From Sphingomonas sp. CFBP 8760 (lineage in GTDB: Bacteria; Pseudomonadota; Alphaproteobacteria; Sphingomonadales; Sphingomonadaceae), in NCBI RefSeq assembly GCF_014841615.1, contig NZ_JACYUG010000008.1:62001-126000 (forward strand): DNA of 64,000 nt. Direction: 5' to 3'. This document shows positions 17,109 to 27,225 of the stretch, piece after piece. Position numbers and translations under genes: made by a program. Every line of letters begins with the position of its first letter. Within the stretch, counting starts at the first letter, position 1. The notes beneath the pieces were generated by a model. That model was given only the letters and a program-made list of their open reading frames with translations, had not been told where the DNA came from and searched no databases.

Positions 17109-19364
17109 ATGCGCGAGAAGGAGCTTCGACTGGCGCTGGTCTGCTATGGCGGGATCAGTCTGGCCGTCTACATGCACGGCATCACCAAGGAAATCTGGCA
17201 TCTGGCGCGTGCCAGCCACGCCTATCACGCAGGCGATGATCCTGCGGGTGGCACGGCCACGGTCTATCGCGCGCTGCTGGCCGAGATCGAGGAACGGGGT
17301 GATCTGCGGCTGCGCGTGCTGGTCGATATCGTCGCAGGTGCCTCGGCGGGCGGGATCAACGGCGTGTTTCTGGCGCAGGCGATCGCCACCGGCCAGTCGC
17401 TCGACCCGTTGACCGACCTCTGGCTGGCCTCCGCGGATGTGGAGGCACTGATCGATCCTGCGGCCGCGCCGGCGTCGCGCTTCGCCAAGGTCTGGGCCCT
17501 GCCGATCGCCTGGATGGCGGCGGGACGCAGTGCGGAGGCGGTGGACCATCTGGACGAGGCGGCGACGCGCGATGAAGTGCGCGCGAAGCTGTCGCATTTC
17601 GTGCGTTCGCGCTGGTTCGAGCCGCCTTTCGGCGGCGCGACGTTTACCGGACTGCTGCTCGATGCGCTGACCGCGATGGCCGCCAGCGAGCGCGGGCCAC
17701 GGCTGCTCCCGGCCGGGCAGCCGCTAGACCTGTTCGTGACCGTCACAGACTTCGCCGGTCATCCCGAACGGCTGGCCCTCAATTCGCCGCCGGAGGTGGT
17801 GGAAACCGAACACCGCATCGTCATCGGGTTCTCCGATGGCGGCGCGGCCGCGGATACGCTGGCGTCGATGCCCGATCTGGCTTTTGCCGCGAGGGCGACA
17901 TCCAGTTTCCCCGGCGCCTTCCCACCCTTTTCGGTCGGCGAACTGGACGGGGTGCTGGCCGACCGCGCGATCGACTGGCCGGAGCGGCAGGCCTTCCTCG
18001 CCCGTGCCCTGCCCCGCCATGCCGCTGCCGGTCAGGCCGAGCGGGCGATCCTGATCGACGGATCGGTTCTGGCCAACGCGCCGTTCCGTCCGGCGATCGA
18101 TGCCTTGCGCGAACGCCCCGCCCGGCGCCAGATCGACCGGCGGTTCGTCTACATCGATCCGTCACCGGGCATGAAATTCCGCTTGTCGGCGCAACAGGGG
18201 CCGCCGGGATTCTTCCAGACGATCCTCGGCGCGCTGAGCGAACTGCCCCGGCAGCAGCCTATCCGCGACAACCTCGATACACTGGCCGACCGGTCGCGCC
18301 GGGTGGAACGGCTCGCCACCATCGTCGAGGCGATCCGACCCGCGGTGGAGACGCAGGTGGATCTGCTGTTCGGCCACACGCTGTTCCTCAATCGACCCAC
18401 GCGGAGGCGGCTTGCGACATGGCGTCGCCGCGCGCAGGCCGCCGCAGCGGCCCAGGCGGGATATGGCTTTGTCGCTTATGGCCATCTCAAGCTGGCGGGT
18501 GTGGTCGATCTGCTCGGCCGGATCGCCGACGGTATCGCGGGCGAACGTCCCGCTTCAGCCCAGCACCGCGCGGAGGCGATCCGTGCCGTCGCGCCCGGCG
18601 ATGCTGGCGGTGATGTGGCGGTCGCCTTCCTGCGCCGGTTCGATACCGGCTATCGCATCCGCCGGCTGCGACTGCTGGCGAGGCGGCTCGGGGAACTGGA
18701 GGAAAGCCGGGATCCCGGTTCGCTCGGATCGATGCGGGATGCGATCTACGACTCCCTCGCGGCCTATCTCGATGCGCAACGTAGCGAACCGCACGCACCG
18801 CTGACGGCCGCGGCAAAGGCGATGCAGCCTGACGCGACGACCTTCCTCGAAGGGCTGGCGGCGTCACTCGATCTGCCGCGACTGGACGCGGAGGCGGACG
18901 CCCGGTTGGCGACGGCGCTGGCAGGGCTCGATCGCGACGCGCAGCGGCCGTTGATCCTCGCCTATCTCGGCTTTCCGTTCTTCGATGCCGCGACCCTGCC
19001 GTTGTTGCAGGGAGAGGGTCTGGATGAGTTCGATGCGATCAGGGTCGACCGCATCGCTCCGGATGACGCCGTCGCGATTCGCCCCGGCGGGGCGGAGGCG
19101 ACGTTGAAGGGCATCCAGTTCAGCAATTTTGGTGCATTCTTCAGCCGTGCCTATCGCGAGAACGACTATCTGTGGGGGCGGCTGCATGGCGCCGAGCGGT
19201 TGATCGACATCGTCGTCTCGACCATGCCGTCGCCGGCCAGACTGGGGCCGGGCCGGATATCGGCGATCAAGCGTCGCGCTTTCCTCGCTATTCTGGACGA
19301 GGAGCAGGCGCGCCTGACCGCGATCCAGCCGCTGATCGCGTCGCTCCGCACCGAACTGGGGTAG
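17109..19364 (+). CDS. Patatin-like phospholipase with DUF3376-type C-terminus
   Basis: The 751-residue protein has an N-terminal patatin domain. The oxyanion region reads CYGGISLAVYMHG, the nucleophile elbow is GASAGG with Ser79, and the dyad Asp317 lies in LIDGSVLANAPF. The long C-terminal half matches the DUF3376/TIGR03607 type of patatin-related protein. No signal peptide or clear membrane anchor is present. It should hydrolyse acyl esters of phospholipids, but the natural substrate and partner are unknown. The start ATG at 17109 is supported by the conserved LRLALVCYGGISLA just inside. Confidence 0.88.
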   Translation: MREKELRLALVCYGGISLAVYMHGITKEIWHLARASHAYHAGDDPAGGTATVYRALLAEIEERGDLRLRVLVDIVAGASAGGINGVFLAQAIATGQSLDPLTDLWLASADVEALIDPAAAPASRFAKVWALPIAWMAAGRSAEAVDHLDEAATRDEVRAKLSHFVRSRWFEPPFGGATFTGLLLDALTAMAASERGPRLLPAGQPLDLFVTVTDFAGHPERLALNSPPEVVETEHRIVIGFSDGGAAADTLASMPDLAFAARATSSFPGAFPPFSVGELDGVLADRAIDWPERQAFLARALPRHAAAGQAERAILIDGSVLANAPFRPAIDALRERPARRQIDRRFVYIDPSPGMKFRLSAQQGPPGFFQTILGALSELPRQQPIRDNLDTLADRSRRVERLATIVEAIRPAVETQVDLLFGHTLFLNRPTRRRLATWRRRAQAAAAAQAGYGFVAYGHLKLAGVVDLLGRIADGIAGERPASAQHRAEAIRAVAPGDAGGDVAVAFLRRFDTGYRIRRLRLLARRLGELEESRDPGSLGSMRDAIYDSLAAYLDAQRSEPHAPLTAAAKAMQPDATTFLEGLAASLDLPRLDAEADARLATALAGLDRDAQRPLILAYLGFPFFDAATLPLLQGEGLDEFDAIRVDRIAPDDAVAIRPGGAEATLKGIQFSNFGAFFSRAYRENDYLWGRLHGAERLIDIVVSTMPSPARLGPGRISAIKRRAFLAILDEEQARLTAIQPLIASLRTELG

Positions 19365-19417
19365 GCTGGCCAAAACCCGCCGCAATCGCTAGCTTGCGCC
19401 CCCCGAGGGAGAACCGC

Positions 19418-19768
19418 ATGCAGTTCCTGAAAATCCTGTTCTGGTGCCTGCTCGCCTTTCTGGCGGCGGTCTTTACGCTCGGCAACTGGACGTCGGTGCC
19501 GATCCGATTGCCCGGCGGGCTGATCGCGGACGTGAACCTGCCCTTCCTCCTCGCCATCACGTTCCTGCTCGGACTGTTGCCGACGCTCGGCTGGCAGGGT
19601 GCGCGCCGCTGGCGATTGCGGCAGCGGCTGACCGCCTGCGAGCGGGTGTTGGCCGAAACCCGTGCGGCCGCCCTGGTGGCGCCTCCCGCCGGTCTGGTGA
19701 TGCCCGGCCCCGCGATGATGGCGGACGATCGCACCTCGTCCTCCGGCCCGGCGCCGATCGTATCATGA
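19418..19768 (+). CDS. LapA/DUF1049 domain membrane protein
   Basis: The 116-residue protein has two hydrophobic segments (about residues 3-20 and 40-58) around NWTSVPIRLPGG, the LapA-domain arrangement of the E. coli LapA (YciS) family. It also has a cytosolic tail with a helical RRWRLRQRLTACERVLAET. In alphaproteobacteria this small gene commonly precedes pyrF, as here, where the stop overlaps pyrF by 4 nt. The ATG at 19418 has GAGGGAGA a few bases upstream. The role may be in envelope or LPS assembly by analogy. Confidence 0.85.
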   Translation: MQFLKILFWCLLAFLAAVFTLGNWTSVPIRLPGGLIADVNLPFLLAITFLLGLLPTLGWQGARRWRLRQRLTACERVLAETRAAALVAPPAGLVMPGPAMMADDRTSSSGPAPIVS

Positions 19769-20439
19769 GCAATCCCATCTACGTCGCCATCGACACCCCC
19801 GATCTCGACCGCGCGAAGGCGATGGCGGATCGGGTTCGCCGCCATGTCGGCGGGCTGAAGCTCGGTCTGGAATTCTTCGTGGCGCATGGGCAGCCGGGGG
19901 TGCGCGAGATGGCGCGGTTCGGTCTGCCGATCTTCCTCGACCTGAAGCTGCATGACATTCCCAATACCGTGGCCAAGGCGGTGCAGGCGCTTGCCCCCCT
20001 CCAGCCGGCGATCCTGACCGTCCATGCCGCCGGTGGCCGCGCCATGCTGGAAGATGCGAAGGCCGCCGCCGCACCGGGAACCAAGGTGGTGGCGGTGACG
20101 ATGCTGACCAGCCTGGACACGGCCGATCTTGTCGCGACCGGGGTGGCGGGCAATGCCCACGATCAGGTCCTGCGGCTGGCCGACCTGGCGCGGGAGGCCG
20201 GCATCGACGGCATCGTCTGTTCCGGCGAGGAAGTGGGCGCGGCGCATGCCCGCTGGCCGAAGGGGTTCTTCGTCGTGCCCGGTGTGCGGATGGCGGGCGG
20301 CAGCGTCGGCGACCAGAAACGCGTCGTGACCCCGCGCACGGCGACCGACGCCGGTGCCTCGATCCTCGTGATCGGCCGGCCGATCACGCAGGCGGACGAT
20401 CCCGATGCCGCGGCACGGGCGATCGCCGCCACGCTATAG
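19765..20439 (+). CDS. pyrF: Orotidine 5'-phosphate decarboxylase
   Basis: The 224-residue TIM-barrel enzyme makes UMP from OMP. The catalytic motif reads FLDLKLHDIPNT, with Asp59, Lys61 and Asp64, and Lys32 lies in GGLKLGLEFF. The phosphate-binding end has VVPGVRM and ILVIGRPITQADDP. The start ATG at 19765 overlaps the lapA stop by 4 nt. It opens the pyrF-trpF-trpB-trpA-accD-folC run. Confidence 0.96.
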   Translation: MSNPIYVAIDTPDLDRAKAMADRVRRHVGGLKLGLEFFVAHGQPGVREMARFGLPIFLDLKLHDIPNTVAKAVQALAPLQPAILTVHAAGGRAMLEDAKAAAAPGTKVVAVTMLTSLDTADLVATGVAGNAHDQVLRLADLAREAGIDGIVCSGEEVGAAHARWPKGFFVVPGVRMAGGSVGDQKRVVTPRTATDAGASILVIGRPITQADDPDAAARAIAATL

Positions 20440-20496
20440 CACCGCCGGGCGACATGGCCTTTGCCCCGGCCACGCCGGGGGAGTAGGCCGCCCGTC

Positions 20497-21123
20497 ATGA
20501 CCCTTGCCAAGATTTGCGGACTGACCACCCCCGCCACGCTTGATGCGGCGTTGCGCCATGGCGCGAGCCATGTCGGCTTCGTGTTCTTCCCCCCCTCCCC
20601 CCGGCATCTCGGGCACGACACCGCCGCCGGGTTGTCGGCGCGCGTCCCTGGATCGATCGCCCGCGTCGGGGTCTATGTCGACCCTGACGAGGACCTGCTC
20701 CAGCGTACCGTCGGGCTGGTCGATGTGGTGCAGGTGCACAAGGTGACCGCCGCGCGGGCGGCCGACATCCGCACCCGCTTCGGACGCGAAACCTGGGTCG
20801 CGATCGCGGTTCGGACACAGGCCGATCTGGCGGAGGCCACCGGCCACGTCGGCGCGGCCGACCGCCTGCTCTACGATGCGAAGACCCCGCCCGGCGCGGC
20901 CCTGCCCGGCGGCATGGGATTGCGGTTCGACTGGTCGCTGCTCGACGGCTTCCGTCATCCCCTGCCCTGGGCGCTGTCCGGCGGGCTCGATCCCGCCAAT
21001 GTCGCCGACGCCATCGCCCGTACCGGCGCTTCCCTGGTCGACGTGTCGTCGGGTGTGGAAAGCGCCCCCGGCGTCAAGGATGTGGACAAGATCGCCGCAT
21101 TCCTTAAGGCCGCCCGGTCATGA
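20497..21123 (+). CDS. trpF: Phosphoribosylanthranilate isomerase
   Basis: The 208-residue enzyme catalyses the Amadori rearrangement in tryptophan synthesis. It has the conserved KICGLTTP at the N-terminus (catalytic Cys7), [12 protein letters not shown] and the late [11 protein letters not shown] and [14 protein letters not shown] phosphate-binding loops. The ATG at 20497 places KICGL at the usual position. It overlaps trpB by 4 nt. Confidence 0.96.
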   Translation: MTLAKICGLTTPATLDAALRHGASHVGFVFFPPSPRHLGHDTAAGLSARVPGSIARVGVYVDPDEDLLQRTVGLVDVVQVHKVTAARAADIRTRFGRETWVAIAVRTQADLAEATGHVGAADRLLYDAKTPPGAALPGGMGLRFDWSLLDGFRHPLPWALSGGLDPANVADAIARTGASLVDVSSGVESAPGVKDVDKIAAFLKAARS

Positions 21124-22355
21124 ACACCGTCCCCAACAGCTTCCGCGCCCAGCCCGACGATCGCGGGCATTTCGGCCAGTTCGGCGGCCGTTACGTCGCC
21201 GAGACGCTGATGCCGCTGATCCTCGAACTCGAACGCGAGTACCGCGCCGCCAAGGCCGACCCGGCGTTCCAGGCCCAGTTCGACGACCTGATGGAGCATT
21301 ATGTCGGCCGCCCTAGCCCGCTCTATCACGCCGAACGGCTGAGCGAGGCGCTGCGCACCGGTGCGGAACCAGGCATGGGCGCCCAGGTCTGGTTCAAGCG
21401 CGACGAGCTGAACCATACCGGCGCGCACAAGATCAACAACTGCATCGGCCAGATCCTGCTTGCGATCCGCATGGGCAAGACGCGGATCATCGCGGAGACG
21501 GGCGCGGGCCAGCACGGCGTCGCCACTGCCGCGGTCTGCGCACGCTTCGGCCTGCCCTGCGTGATCTACATGGGTGCCAAGGACGTCGAGCGGCAGCAGC
21601 CCAACGTGTTTCGCATGAAGCTGCTCGGCGCTGAGGTCCGGCCCGTCACCTCGGGTGCGAAGACGCTGTCGGATGCGATGAACGAGGGGCTGCGCGACTG
21701 GGTCGCGAACGTCCACGACACCTTCTATATCATCGGCACCGCCGCCGGCCCGCATCCCTATCCGGAGCTCGTCCGCGATTTTCAGAGCATCATCGGGCGC
21801 GAGGCCCGCGCGCAGATGCTTAGCCGCACTGGCCGCCTGCCCGACCTGCTGGTCGCCGCGATCGGCGGCGGATCGAACGCGATCGGACTGTTCCACCCCT
21901 TCCTCGACGACAAGGAGGTGGCGATGCTAGGCGTCGAGGCGGCGGGCCATGGGCTGGAAGGCAACGAACATGCCGCCAGCCTGGCCGGTGGTTTCCCCGG
22001 CGTCCTCCACGGCAACAAGACCTATCTGCTACAGGACGAGGACGGGCAGATCGCCGAGGGTCATTCGATCTCCGCCGGGCTGGATTATCCCGGCATCGGT
22101 CCCGAACATGCGTGGCTGCGTGATATCGGCCGGGTAGAATATGCCAACGCCACGGACGTCGAGGCGCTGGATGCGTTCCAGTTGCTCTGCCGTACCGAGG
22201 GCATCATTCCCGCACTGGAACCGGCCCACGCCATCGCCGCCGTCGCCCACCGCGCGCGGACGATGCCCGCCGATGCCATCATCCTCGCCAATCTGTGCGG
22301 ACGCGGCGACAAGGACATCTTCACCGTCGCCTCCGCGCTGGGGGTGGCGATATGA
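21120..22355 (+). CDS. trpB: Tryptophan synthase beta chain
   Basis: The 411-residue PLP enzyme condenses indole and serine to tryptophan in the alpha2beta2 complex. The PLP lysine is Lys104 in HTGAHKINN, and the phosphate loop is GGGSNAIG. The N-terminal [15 protein letters not shown] and [12 protein letters not shown] segments are typical. The gene overlaps trpF upstream and trpA downstream by 4 nt each. Confidence 0.98.
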   Translation: MNTVPNSFRAQPDDRGHFGQFGGRYVAETLMPLILELEREYRAAKADPAFQAQFDDLMEHYVGRPSPLYHAERLSEALRTGAEPGMGAQVWFKRDELNHTGAHKINNCIGQILLAIRMGKTRIIAETGAGQHGVATAAVCARFGLPCVIYMGAKDVERQQPNVFRMKLLGAEVRPVTSGAKTLSDAMNEGLRDWVANVHDTFYIIGTAAGPHPYPELVRDFQSIIGREARAQMLSRTGRLPDLLVAAIGGGSNAIGLFHPFLDDKEVAMLGVEAAGHGLEGNEHAASLAGGFPGVLHGNKTYLLQDEDGQIAEGHSISAGLDYPGIGPEHAWLRDIGRVEYANATDVEALDAFQLLCRTEGIIPALEPAHAIAAVAHRARTMPADAIILANLCGRGDKDIFTVASALGVAI

Positions 22356-23170
22356 CCGCACGGCTGAGTGCCGCCTTCGGGCATGACCGGCCCGCGCTGA
22401 TCGCGTTCGTCACCGCGGGCGATCCGACCCCGGCGGCGACGCCGGCGATCCTCGATGCAATCGTCGCGGGCGGGGCGGACGTGATCGAACTGGGCATGCC
22501 CTTCACCGATCCGATGGCGGACGGCCCCGCCATCCAGAACGCGAATATCCGGAGCCTCGACGCCGGCACCCGCACCGCCGACATCCTGTCGATCGCGACC
22601 GGTTTCCGGCAGCGTCATCCCGACGTGCCGCTGGTGCTGATGGGCTATGCCAATCCGATGCTGCGGCGTGGATCGGCATGGTTCGCGCAGGCGATCGCCG
22701 CGGCGGGCGTCGACGGCGTGATCTGCGTCGACATCCCGCCCGAGGAGGACGACGCGCTCGGCCCCGATCTGCGCGCCCACGGCATCGCACCCATCCGGCT
22801 CGCCACCCCCACCACCGATGCCGCGCGCCTGCCGCAGGTACTGGATGGTGCGGGCGGCTTTCTCTATTACGTCTCGGTCGCGGGGATCACCGGCCTGCAG
22901 CAGGCGGCGGCGGGATCGATCGAGCAGGCGGTCGCCCGGCTGAAGGCGGCGACCGATCTGCCCGTCGCGGTCGGCTTCGGCATCCGCACCCCCGATCAGG
23001 CCGCTGCCGTCGCCCGTGTCGCCGATGCGGTCGTCGTCGGCTCCGCGATCGTCGAGGTCGTCGCGCAGCACGGCGCCGATGCGCCCGGCCCGGTCACCGC
23101 CTATATCCGGACGCTGGCAGAGGCGGTCGCCTCCGCGCGTCATCCCGTCAACGAGGAATCCGGCCGATGA
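22352..23170 (+). CDS. trpA: Tryptophan synthase alpha chain
   Basis: The 272-residue TIM barrel cleaves indole-3-glycerol phosphate. The catalytic Glu lies in [16 protein letters not shown], the Asp in the [14 protein letters not shown] segment, and the phosphate loop reads [11 protein letters not shown]. The start ATG overlaps the trpB stop by 4 nt, and the accD start overlaps the trpA stop by 4 nt. Translational coupling of all three trp genes is likely. Confidence 0.97.
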   Translation: MTARLSAAFGHDRPALIAFVTAGDPTPAATPAILDAIVAGGADVIELGMPFTDPMADGPAIQNANIRSLDAGTRTADILSIATGFRQRHPDVPLVLMGYANPMLRRGSAWFAQAIAAAGVDGVICVDIPPEEDDALGPDLRAHGIAPIRLATPTTDAARLPQVLDGAGGFLYYVSVAGITGLQQAAAGSIEQAVARLKAATDLPVAVGFGIRTPDQAAAVARVADAVVVGSAIVEVVAQHGADAPGPVTAYIRTLAEAVASARHPVNEESGR

Positions 23171-24030
23171 GTTGGCTGAACAACGTCCGCAACGCCCTCG
23201 CCTTCAAATCCAAGAAGGAACAGCCCGAGGAAAATCTCTGGCACAAGTGCAAGGGCTGCGGCCAGATGGTCTTCACCAAGGAACTGGAGGAGAACCTCCA
23301 CGTCTGCCCGCGATGCGAGCATCATGAACGGATCGGGCCGAAGATCCGGTTCGCGCAGATCCTCGATCAGGGCAGCTATGCCGAACTGCCCAGCCCCAAG
23401 GTGCCGGAAGACCCACTGAAATTCCGCGACTCGAAGAAATATGTCGACCGGATCAAGGCGGCGCGCACCGCCACCAACGAAGCCGATGCGCTGTTGAACG
23501 CGCGCGGCACGATCCTCGGCCACCGGGTGGTGATGGGGGTGCAGGACTTCGCCTTCATGGGCGGGTCGATGGGGCTGGCGGTGGGCGAGGCGTTCGTCCG
23601 TGGCGTCGAGAACGCGATCGCGGATCGCTGCCCCTATCTGATCTTCACCGCCGCCGGCGGCGCGCGGATGCAGGAGGGTATCCTCAGCCTGATGCAGATG
23701 CCGCGCAGTACCGTCGCGATCCAGATGCTGCACGATGCCGGCCTGCCCTATATCGTCGTGCTGACCGATCCCACCACCGGCGGCGTCACCGCCAGCTATG
23801 CGATGCTGGGGGACGTGCAGATCGCCGAGCCCAACGCGCTGATCGGGTTCGCGGGGCAACGCGTGATCGAGAGCACGATCCGTGAAAAGCTTCCCGAAGG
23901 ATTCCAGCGGGCGGAATATCTGCTGGCGCACGGGATGCTCGATATGGTCGTGCATCGCCGTGATCTGCGCGAACGGCTGGCGCAGGTGATCGGATATCTG
24001 TGCGGCAACCGGGACGCGGCGGCGGCCTGA
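23167..24030 (+). CDS. accD: Acetyl-CoA carboxylase carboxyltransferase subunit beta
   Basis: The 287-residue subunit forms, with AccA, the carboxyltransferase half of acetyl-CoA carboxylase. It has the N-terminal zinc ribbon with Cys28, Cys31, Cys47 and Cys50, and the crotonase-fold core with [18 protein letters not shown] and [13 protein letters not shown]. Its position between trpA and folC is the standard alphaproteobacterial order. Confidence 0.97.
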   Translation: MSWLNNVRNALAFKSKKEQPEENLWHKCKGCGQMVFTKELEENLHVCPRCEHHERIGPKIRFAQILDQGSYAELPSPKVPEDPLKFRDSKKYVDRIKAARTATNEADALLNARGTILGHRVVMGVQDFAFMGGSMGLAVGEAFVRGVENAIADRCPYLIFTAAGGARMQEGILSLMQMPRSTVAIQMLHDAGLPYIVVLTDPTTGGVTASYAMLGDVQIAEPNALIGFAGQRVIESTIREKLPEGFQRAEYLLAHGMLDMVVHRRDLRERLAQVIGYLCGNRDAAAA

Positions 24031-24050
24031 TCCGCCTCCGCGTCGTTGCC

Positions 24051-25358
24051 ATGGCCGATCACGCGATCTCGTCCCATCCCGCCGTACAGGCGCAGCTAGA
24101 CCGTTTGGCGCGGCTGTCACCCGGTGCGGATGTACTGGGGCTGGAGCGGATCAGGGCGCTGCTAGCGCGGCTGGGCGATCCGCACCGCTCGCTCCCGCCC
24201 GTCTTTCATGTCGCCGGCACCAACGGCAAGGGGTCGACCTGTGCCTTTCTGCGCGCCGCGATCGAGGCGGCGGGGCTGTCCGTTCACGTTTACTCCAGCC
24301 CGCATCTGGTGCGGTTCAACGAGCGTATCCGGCTGGCCGGTACATTGATCGGGGACGAGGCGCTGGCCGGCCTGCTCGCCGAGGTGCTGGATGTCGCGGA
24401 GGGTATCCATCCCAGTTTCTTCGAGGTGACGACCGCCGCCGCGTTCCTCGCCTTCGCCCGCACGCCCGCTGCCGCGACGATCGTCGAGGTCGGTCTGGGT
24501 GGTCGGCTGGATGCGACCAACGTCATCCCCGATCCCGCCGTCACCGGCATCGCTGCGCTCGGTATCGATCACGAGGCGTTTCTGGGGCGCGGCGCCGCCA
24601 CCATCGCGGGCGAGAAAGCGGGTATCGCCAAACGCGGCATCCCGCTCGTCACCATGGATTATGCTGCCCCCTTGCGTGGCCGGATCGCGCAGGTCGCCGA
24701 TGCGGCGGGCGCGCCGGTGATCGCGCGTGGCCGCGACTGGCACAGTGAGACCGCACGGACGACGACGCGATATCGCGACCCGGGTTTTTCGGTGGTGACG
24801 CACCGCCCGCGCCTGGTGGGCGCACACCAGTCGCGCAATCTGGCGCTGGCGATCGCGATGCTGCGCCATCAGGGCACCGTCACCGTGCCAGAAGCCGCAA
24901 TGCGGGCCGCCGCCGATTGGGCGCAGTGGCCGGCGCGGATGCAGCGGCTGGGTGCCGGCCAGCTTACCGATCGTCTGCCGGCGGGAAGCGAATTGTGGCT
25001 GGACGGCGCGCATAACCCCTCCGCCGCCGCCCCGGTCGCCAGGGCAATGCGAGGCCTCGCACTCGGCCGGCCGGTGACCGTGATCCTCGGGATGCTCGCC
25101 AACAAGGATGCCGATGGCGTGCTGCGGCTGCTTGCCGCGTCGACGAACCGGCTGATCGCCGTGCCGGTTCCCGGTCACGAACACCACGCCCCCGCCGATC
25201 TGGCCGGGCATGCCGCCTCTTTCGGGATCGACTCGCAATCGGCCGCGTCGATCGAAGCCGCGATTGCGCAGGTCGCGATGCCGGGCGTGGTGATGATCGC
25301 GGGCTCGCTTTATCTCGCCGGCACCGCGCTGGCCGCCAATGGTGAACCACCCATCTAG
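24051..25358 (+). CDS. folC: Bifunctional folylpolyglutamate/dihydrofolate synthase
   Basis: The 435-residue Mur-ligase-type enzyme adds glutamate to dihydropteroate and folates. The P-loop reads VAGTNGKGST, followed by SSPHLVRFNERIR, VGLGGRLDATNV with the metal-binding region, and the C-terminal LDGAHNPSAA domain start. The ATG at 24051 is 20 nt after the accD stop. The frame is open upstream over accD but unrelated to the family. A Fur-like dyad begins immediately after the stop. Confidence 0.95.
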   Translation: MADHAISSHPAVQAQLDRLARLSPGADVLGLERIRALLARLGDPHRSLPPVFHVAGTNGKGSTCAFLRAAIEAAGLSVHVYSSPHLVRFNERIRLAGTLIGDEALAGLLAEVLDVAEGIHPSFFEVTTAAAFLAFARTPAAATIVEVGLGGRLDATNVIPDPAVTGIAALGIDHEAFLGRGAATIAGEKAGIAKRGIPLVTMDYAAPLRGRIAQVADAAGAPVIARGRDWHSETARTTTRYRDPGFSVVTHRPRLVGAHQSRNLALAIAMLRHQGTVTVPEAAMRAAADWAQWPARMQRLGAGQLTDRLPAGSELWLDGAHNPSAAAPVARAMRGLALGRPVTVILGMLANKDADGVLRLLAASTNRLIAVPVPGHEHHAPADLAGHAASFGIDSQSAASIEAAIAQVAMPGVVMIAGSLYLAGTALAANGEPPI

Positions 25359-25375
25359 TTGCTATTGACTTGCAA
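25359..25375 (+). promoter_or_regulatory. Fur/Mur-like dyad upstream of the DUF6628-like gene
   Basis: TTGCTATTGACTTGCAA is an imperfect palindrome with outer arms TTGC/GCAA and partial internal symmetry. It is AT-rich against the background and lies 45 nt before the next start codon. Alphaproteobacterial Fur/Mur boxes are usually variants of TGCAAAT-x-ATTTGCA, which this partly matches. An overlapping TTGACT could also be a -35 hexamer. Confidence 0.4.
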
Positions 25376-25419
25376 TAACTAACGCGCGAGTTTCGGGCAT
25401 TCCCGAGCGGAGCCGCGTG

Positions 25420-25839
25420 ATGACCGAAACGATGACGATCCTGCCCCACAGCCTGCCGGCCTGCGCCAATGCGCGCATCGTGCTGTTCGCGATGCGGCGC
25501 ATGGGCGCGAACGGGCTGGCCGATGCCCGTGCGGCGCATGTGATGTTCACCGCCTTCGGGCAGGGATTCCGCCGGCCACTGGTGCTGATGCGCGCGCTGA
25601 TGGCGGAACTCGCCAGCTCCGCTGCCGGCACGATCGCCATCGCGCCGTGCTGCTGCGCCCGGATGACGCCGGCCGAGGCGGCGCTGATCGCGATTGTCGC
25701 GCGGGTGGAATCCGCGCCCGACACCGCCCGTCTGCTGACCGCCGACCTGCTCGGCGTGCGCCGGGTCGAGCACGTCCTGATGGCGGCGGGGGCGGTGGCG
25801 ACCGCCTTTGCCGACGAGGGGCGGCCGGTCGCGGGCTAG
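25420..25839 (+). CDS. DUF6628-like conserved hypothetical protein
   Basis: The 139-residue protein is soluble and helical in prediction. A central IAPCCCARMTPAE segment (three consecutive cysteines) stands out, together with LPACANARIVLFAMRRMG and the C-terminal AFADEGRP. I recall this arrangement from the DUF6628 family of sphingomonads. Its function is unknown. GAGCGGAG precedes the start. A GTG one codon upstream is an alternative. A Fur-like dyad lies upstream, and the 3' end overlaps the convergent permease gene by 4 nt at a shared CTAG. Confidence 0.7.
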   Translation: MTETMTILPHSLPACANARIVLFAMRRMGANGLADARAAHVMFTAFGQGFRRPLVLMRALMAELASSAAGTIAIAPCCCARMTPAEAALIAIVARVESAPDTARLLTADLLGVRRVEHVLMAAGAVATAFADEGRPVAG

Positions 25840-27170
25840 GCGGCGTCACCGGTGCGGGCGTCGCCTTCCCCGGCGACGCCCGCGCTGCCGATCGAGCGAT
25901 CGATCATCCCCGACCGGCTCATCCACCAGAACAGGGCGACGCCCGGCAATGCCAGCGCGGTGGTGAGCAGATAGAAATCGACATAGCCGAACCGTTCGAT
26001 CAGCGCGCCGGCGGTCGTACCCGTCACGATCCGCCCGACGATGCTCGCCGCCGCAGAGATCAGCGCGAACTGCGCGGCGGTGAAGCGCAGGTCGCACAGC
26101 GCTGAGAAATAGGCGATCACGACGACGCCGCCGAACCCGCTGGCCGCGTTCTCGAAGCCGATCGCGCCCGCCATGCCCCAATTGCTGTGCCCCGCCGCCG
26201 CCAATGCCGCGAACGACAGGTTCGACACCGCCATCAGGATCAGCGCCAGCAGCACCGATCGCTTCATCCCCATCCGCGCGTACAACACGCCCCCGATGAA
26301 GATGCCGATCAGATAGGCGAAGAAGCCGATCCCGACGTCGTAGAAGGCGATTTCGTCCCCGGTGAAACCCAGATCGTCGAACAGCAGCCGCAGCGTCAGG
26401 TTGGCGAGCGTATCGCCGATCTTGTGGATCAGGATGAACAGCAGGACGAGCAACGCCCCCTCCCGCGCAAAGAACTGGACGAACGGACCCCAGATCGCTT
26501 GCAGCCCCTCGGCAAATCCACGCCGCGCCACCGGCTTGCGCCGCCGTGGCGGTTCGCCCAATGCCAGTCCCGCCAGCATCGCCGGCAGCGCGAAGGTGGC
26601 GCAGGCGAGATAGCCCACGCTCCATCCCGCCCGTGTGGCGATGACCAGCGCCAGCGCGCCCGCACCGGCGGAACCGATCCGCCAGCCATATTGGCTCATC
26701 CCCGATCCGATGCCCAGTTGGCGCGGCTCCAGTATCTCGATCCGATAGGCGTCGATCACGATGTCGAACGTCGCGCCGGCCGCGCCGACCAGAATGGCCG
26801 CCGTCGCCGCCGCACCGATGCTGGCGGCGGGATCGACCAGCGCCAGATTGACCACGGCGGCGATCACCAGCCCGCCGGCGACGATCAGCCACGATACGCG
26901 CTGGCCCAGCCGGCCGATCAGCGACAGCTTCACGCCATCGACCACCCACGCCCACAGGAATTTCAAATTGTAGACGAGAAAGGCGAGACTGAACGCCGTG
27001 ACCGTCTTCTTGTCGATCCCGTCCTGCGCCAGCCGGGTCGTCAACGTCGCGCCGATCATGGCGTAGGGGAAGCCCGACGAGATACCCAGCGCCAGCGCGG
27101 CCAGCGGCTGTTTCTCGACATAGGGGCGAATGCCGTCCCACCAATTCCCCTGCCGTACCGTGTCGTTCAT
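25836..27170 (-). CDS. MFS permease, AmpG-like
   Basis: The 444-residue major facilitator has about 12 membrane helices. The AmpG-like features are the N-terminal LALGISSGFPYAMIGATLTTRLAQDGI (helix 1, residues about 23-49), VYNLKFLWAWVVDG and DIVIDAYRIEIL. AmpG proteins import anhydromuropeptides for cell-wall recycling, a role also linked to beta-lactamase induction. This subgroup could carry another solute. AGGAGC lies upstream of the ATG at 27170. The polar tail after the last helix is short. Confidence 0.82.
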   Translation of the reverse strand: MNDTVRQGNWWDGIRPYVEKQPLAALALGISSGFPYAMIGATLTTRLAQDGIDKKTVTAFSLAFLVYNLKFLWAWVVDGVKLSLIGRLGQRVSWLIVAGGLVIAAVVNLALVDPAASIGAAATAAILVGAAGATFDIVIDAYRIEILEPRQLGIGSGMSQYGWRIGSAGAGALALVIATRAGWSVGYLACATFALPAMLAGLALGEPPRRRKPVARRGFAEGLQAIWGPFVQFFAREGALLVLLFILIHKIGDTLANLTLRLLFDDLGFTGDEIAFYDVGIGFFAYLIGIFIGGVLYARMGMKRSVLLALILMAVSNLSFAALAAAGHSNWGMAGAIGFENAASGFGGVVVIAYFSALCDLRFTAAQFALISAAASIVGRIVTGTTAGALIERFGYVDFYLLTTALALPGVALFWWMSRSGMIDRSIGSAGVAGEGDARTGDAA

Positions 27171-27225
27171 TCCCGCTCCTCGCTCGCCGCCGGACCATAC
27201 AGCCCCGTGACGGCGAGGGAAGCGA

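Noticed and set aside
25836..25839. CTAG overlap of the DUF6628-like and permease stops
   Set aside because: Both stops share the palindromic CTAG, a common outcome of tight convergent packing that needs no special explanation.
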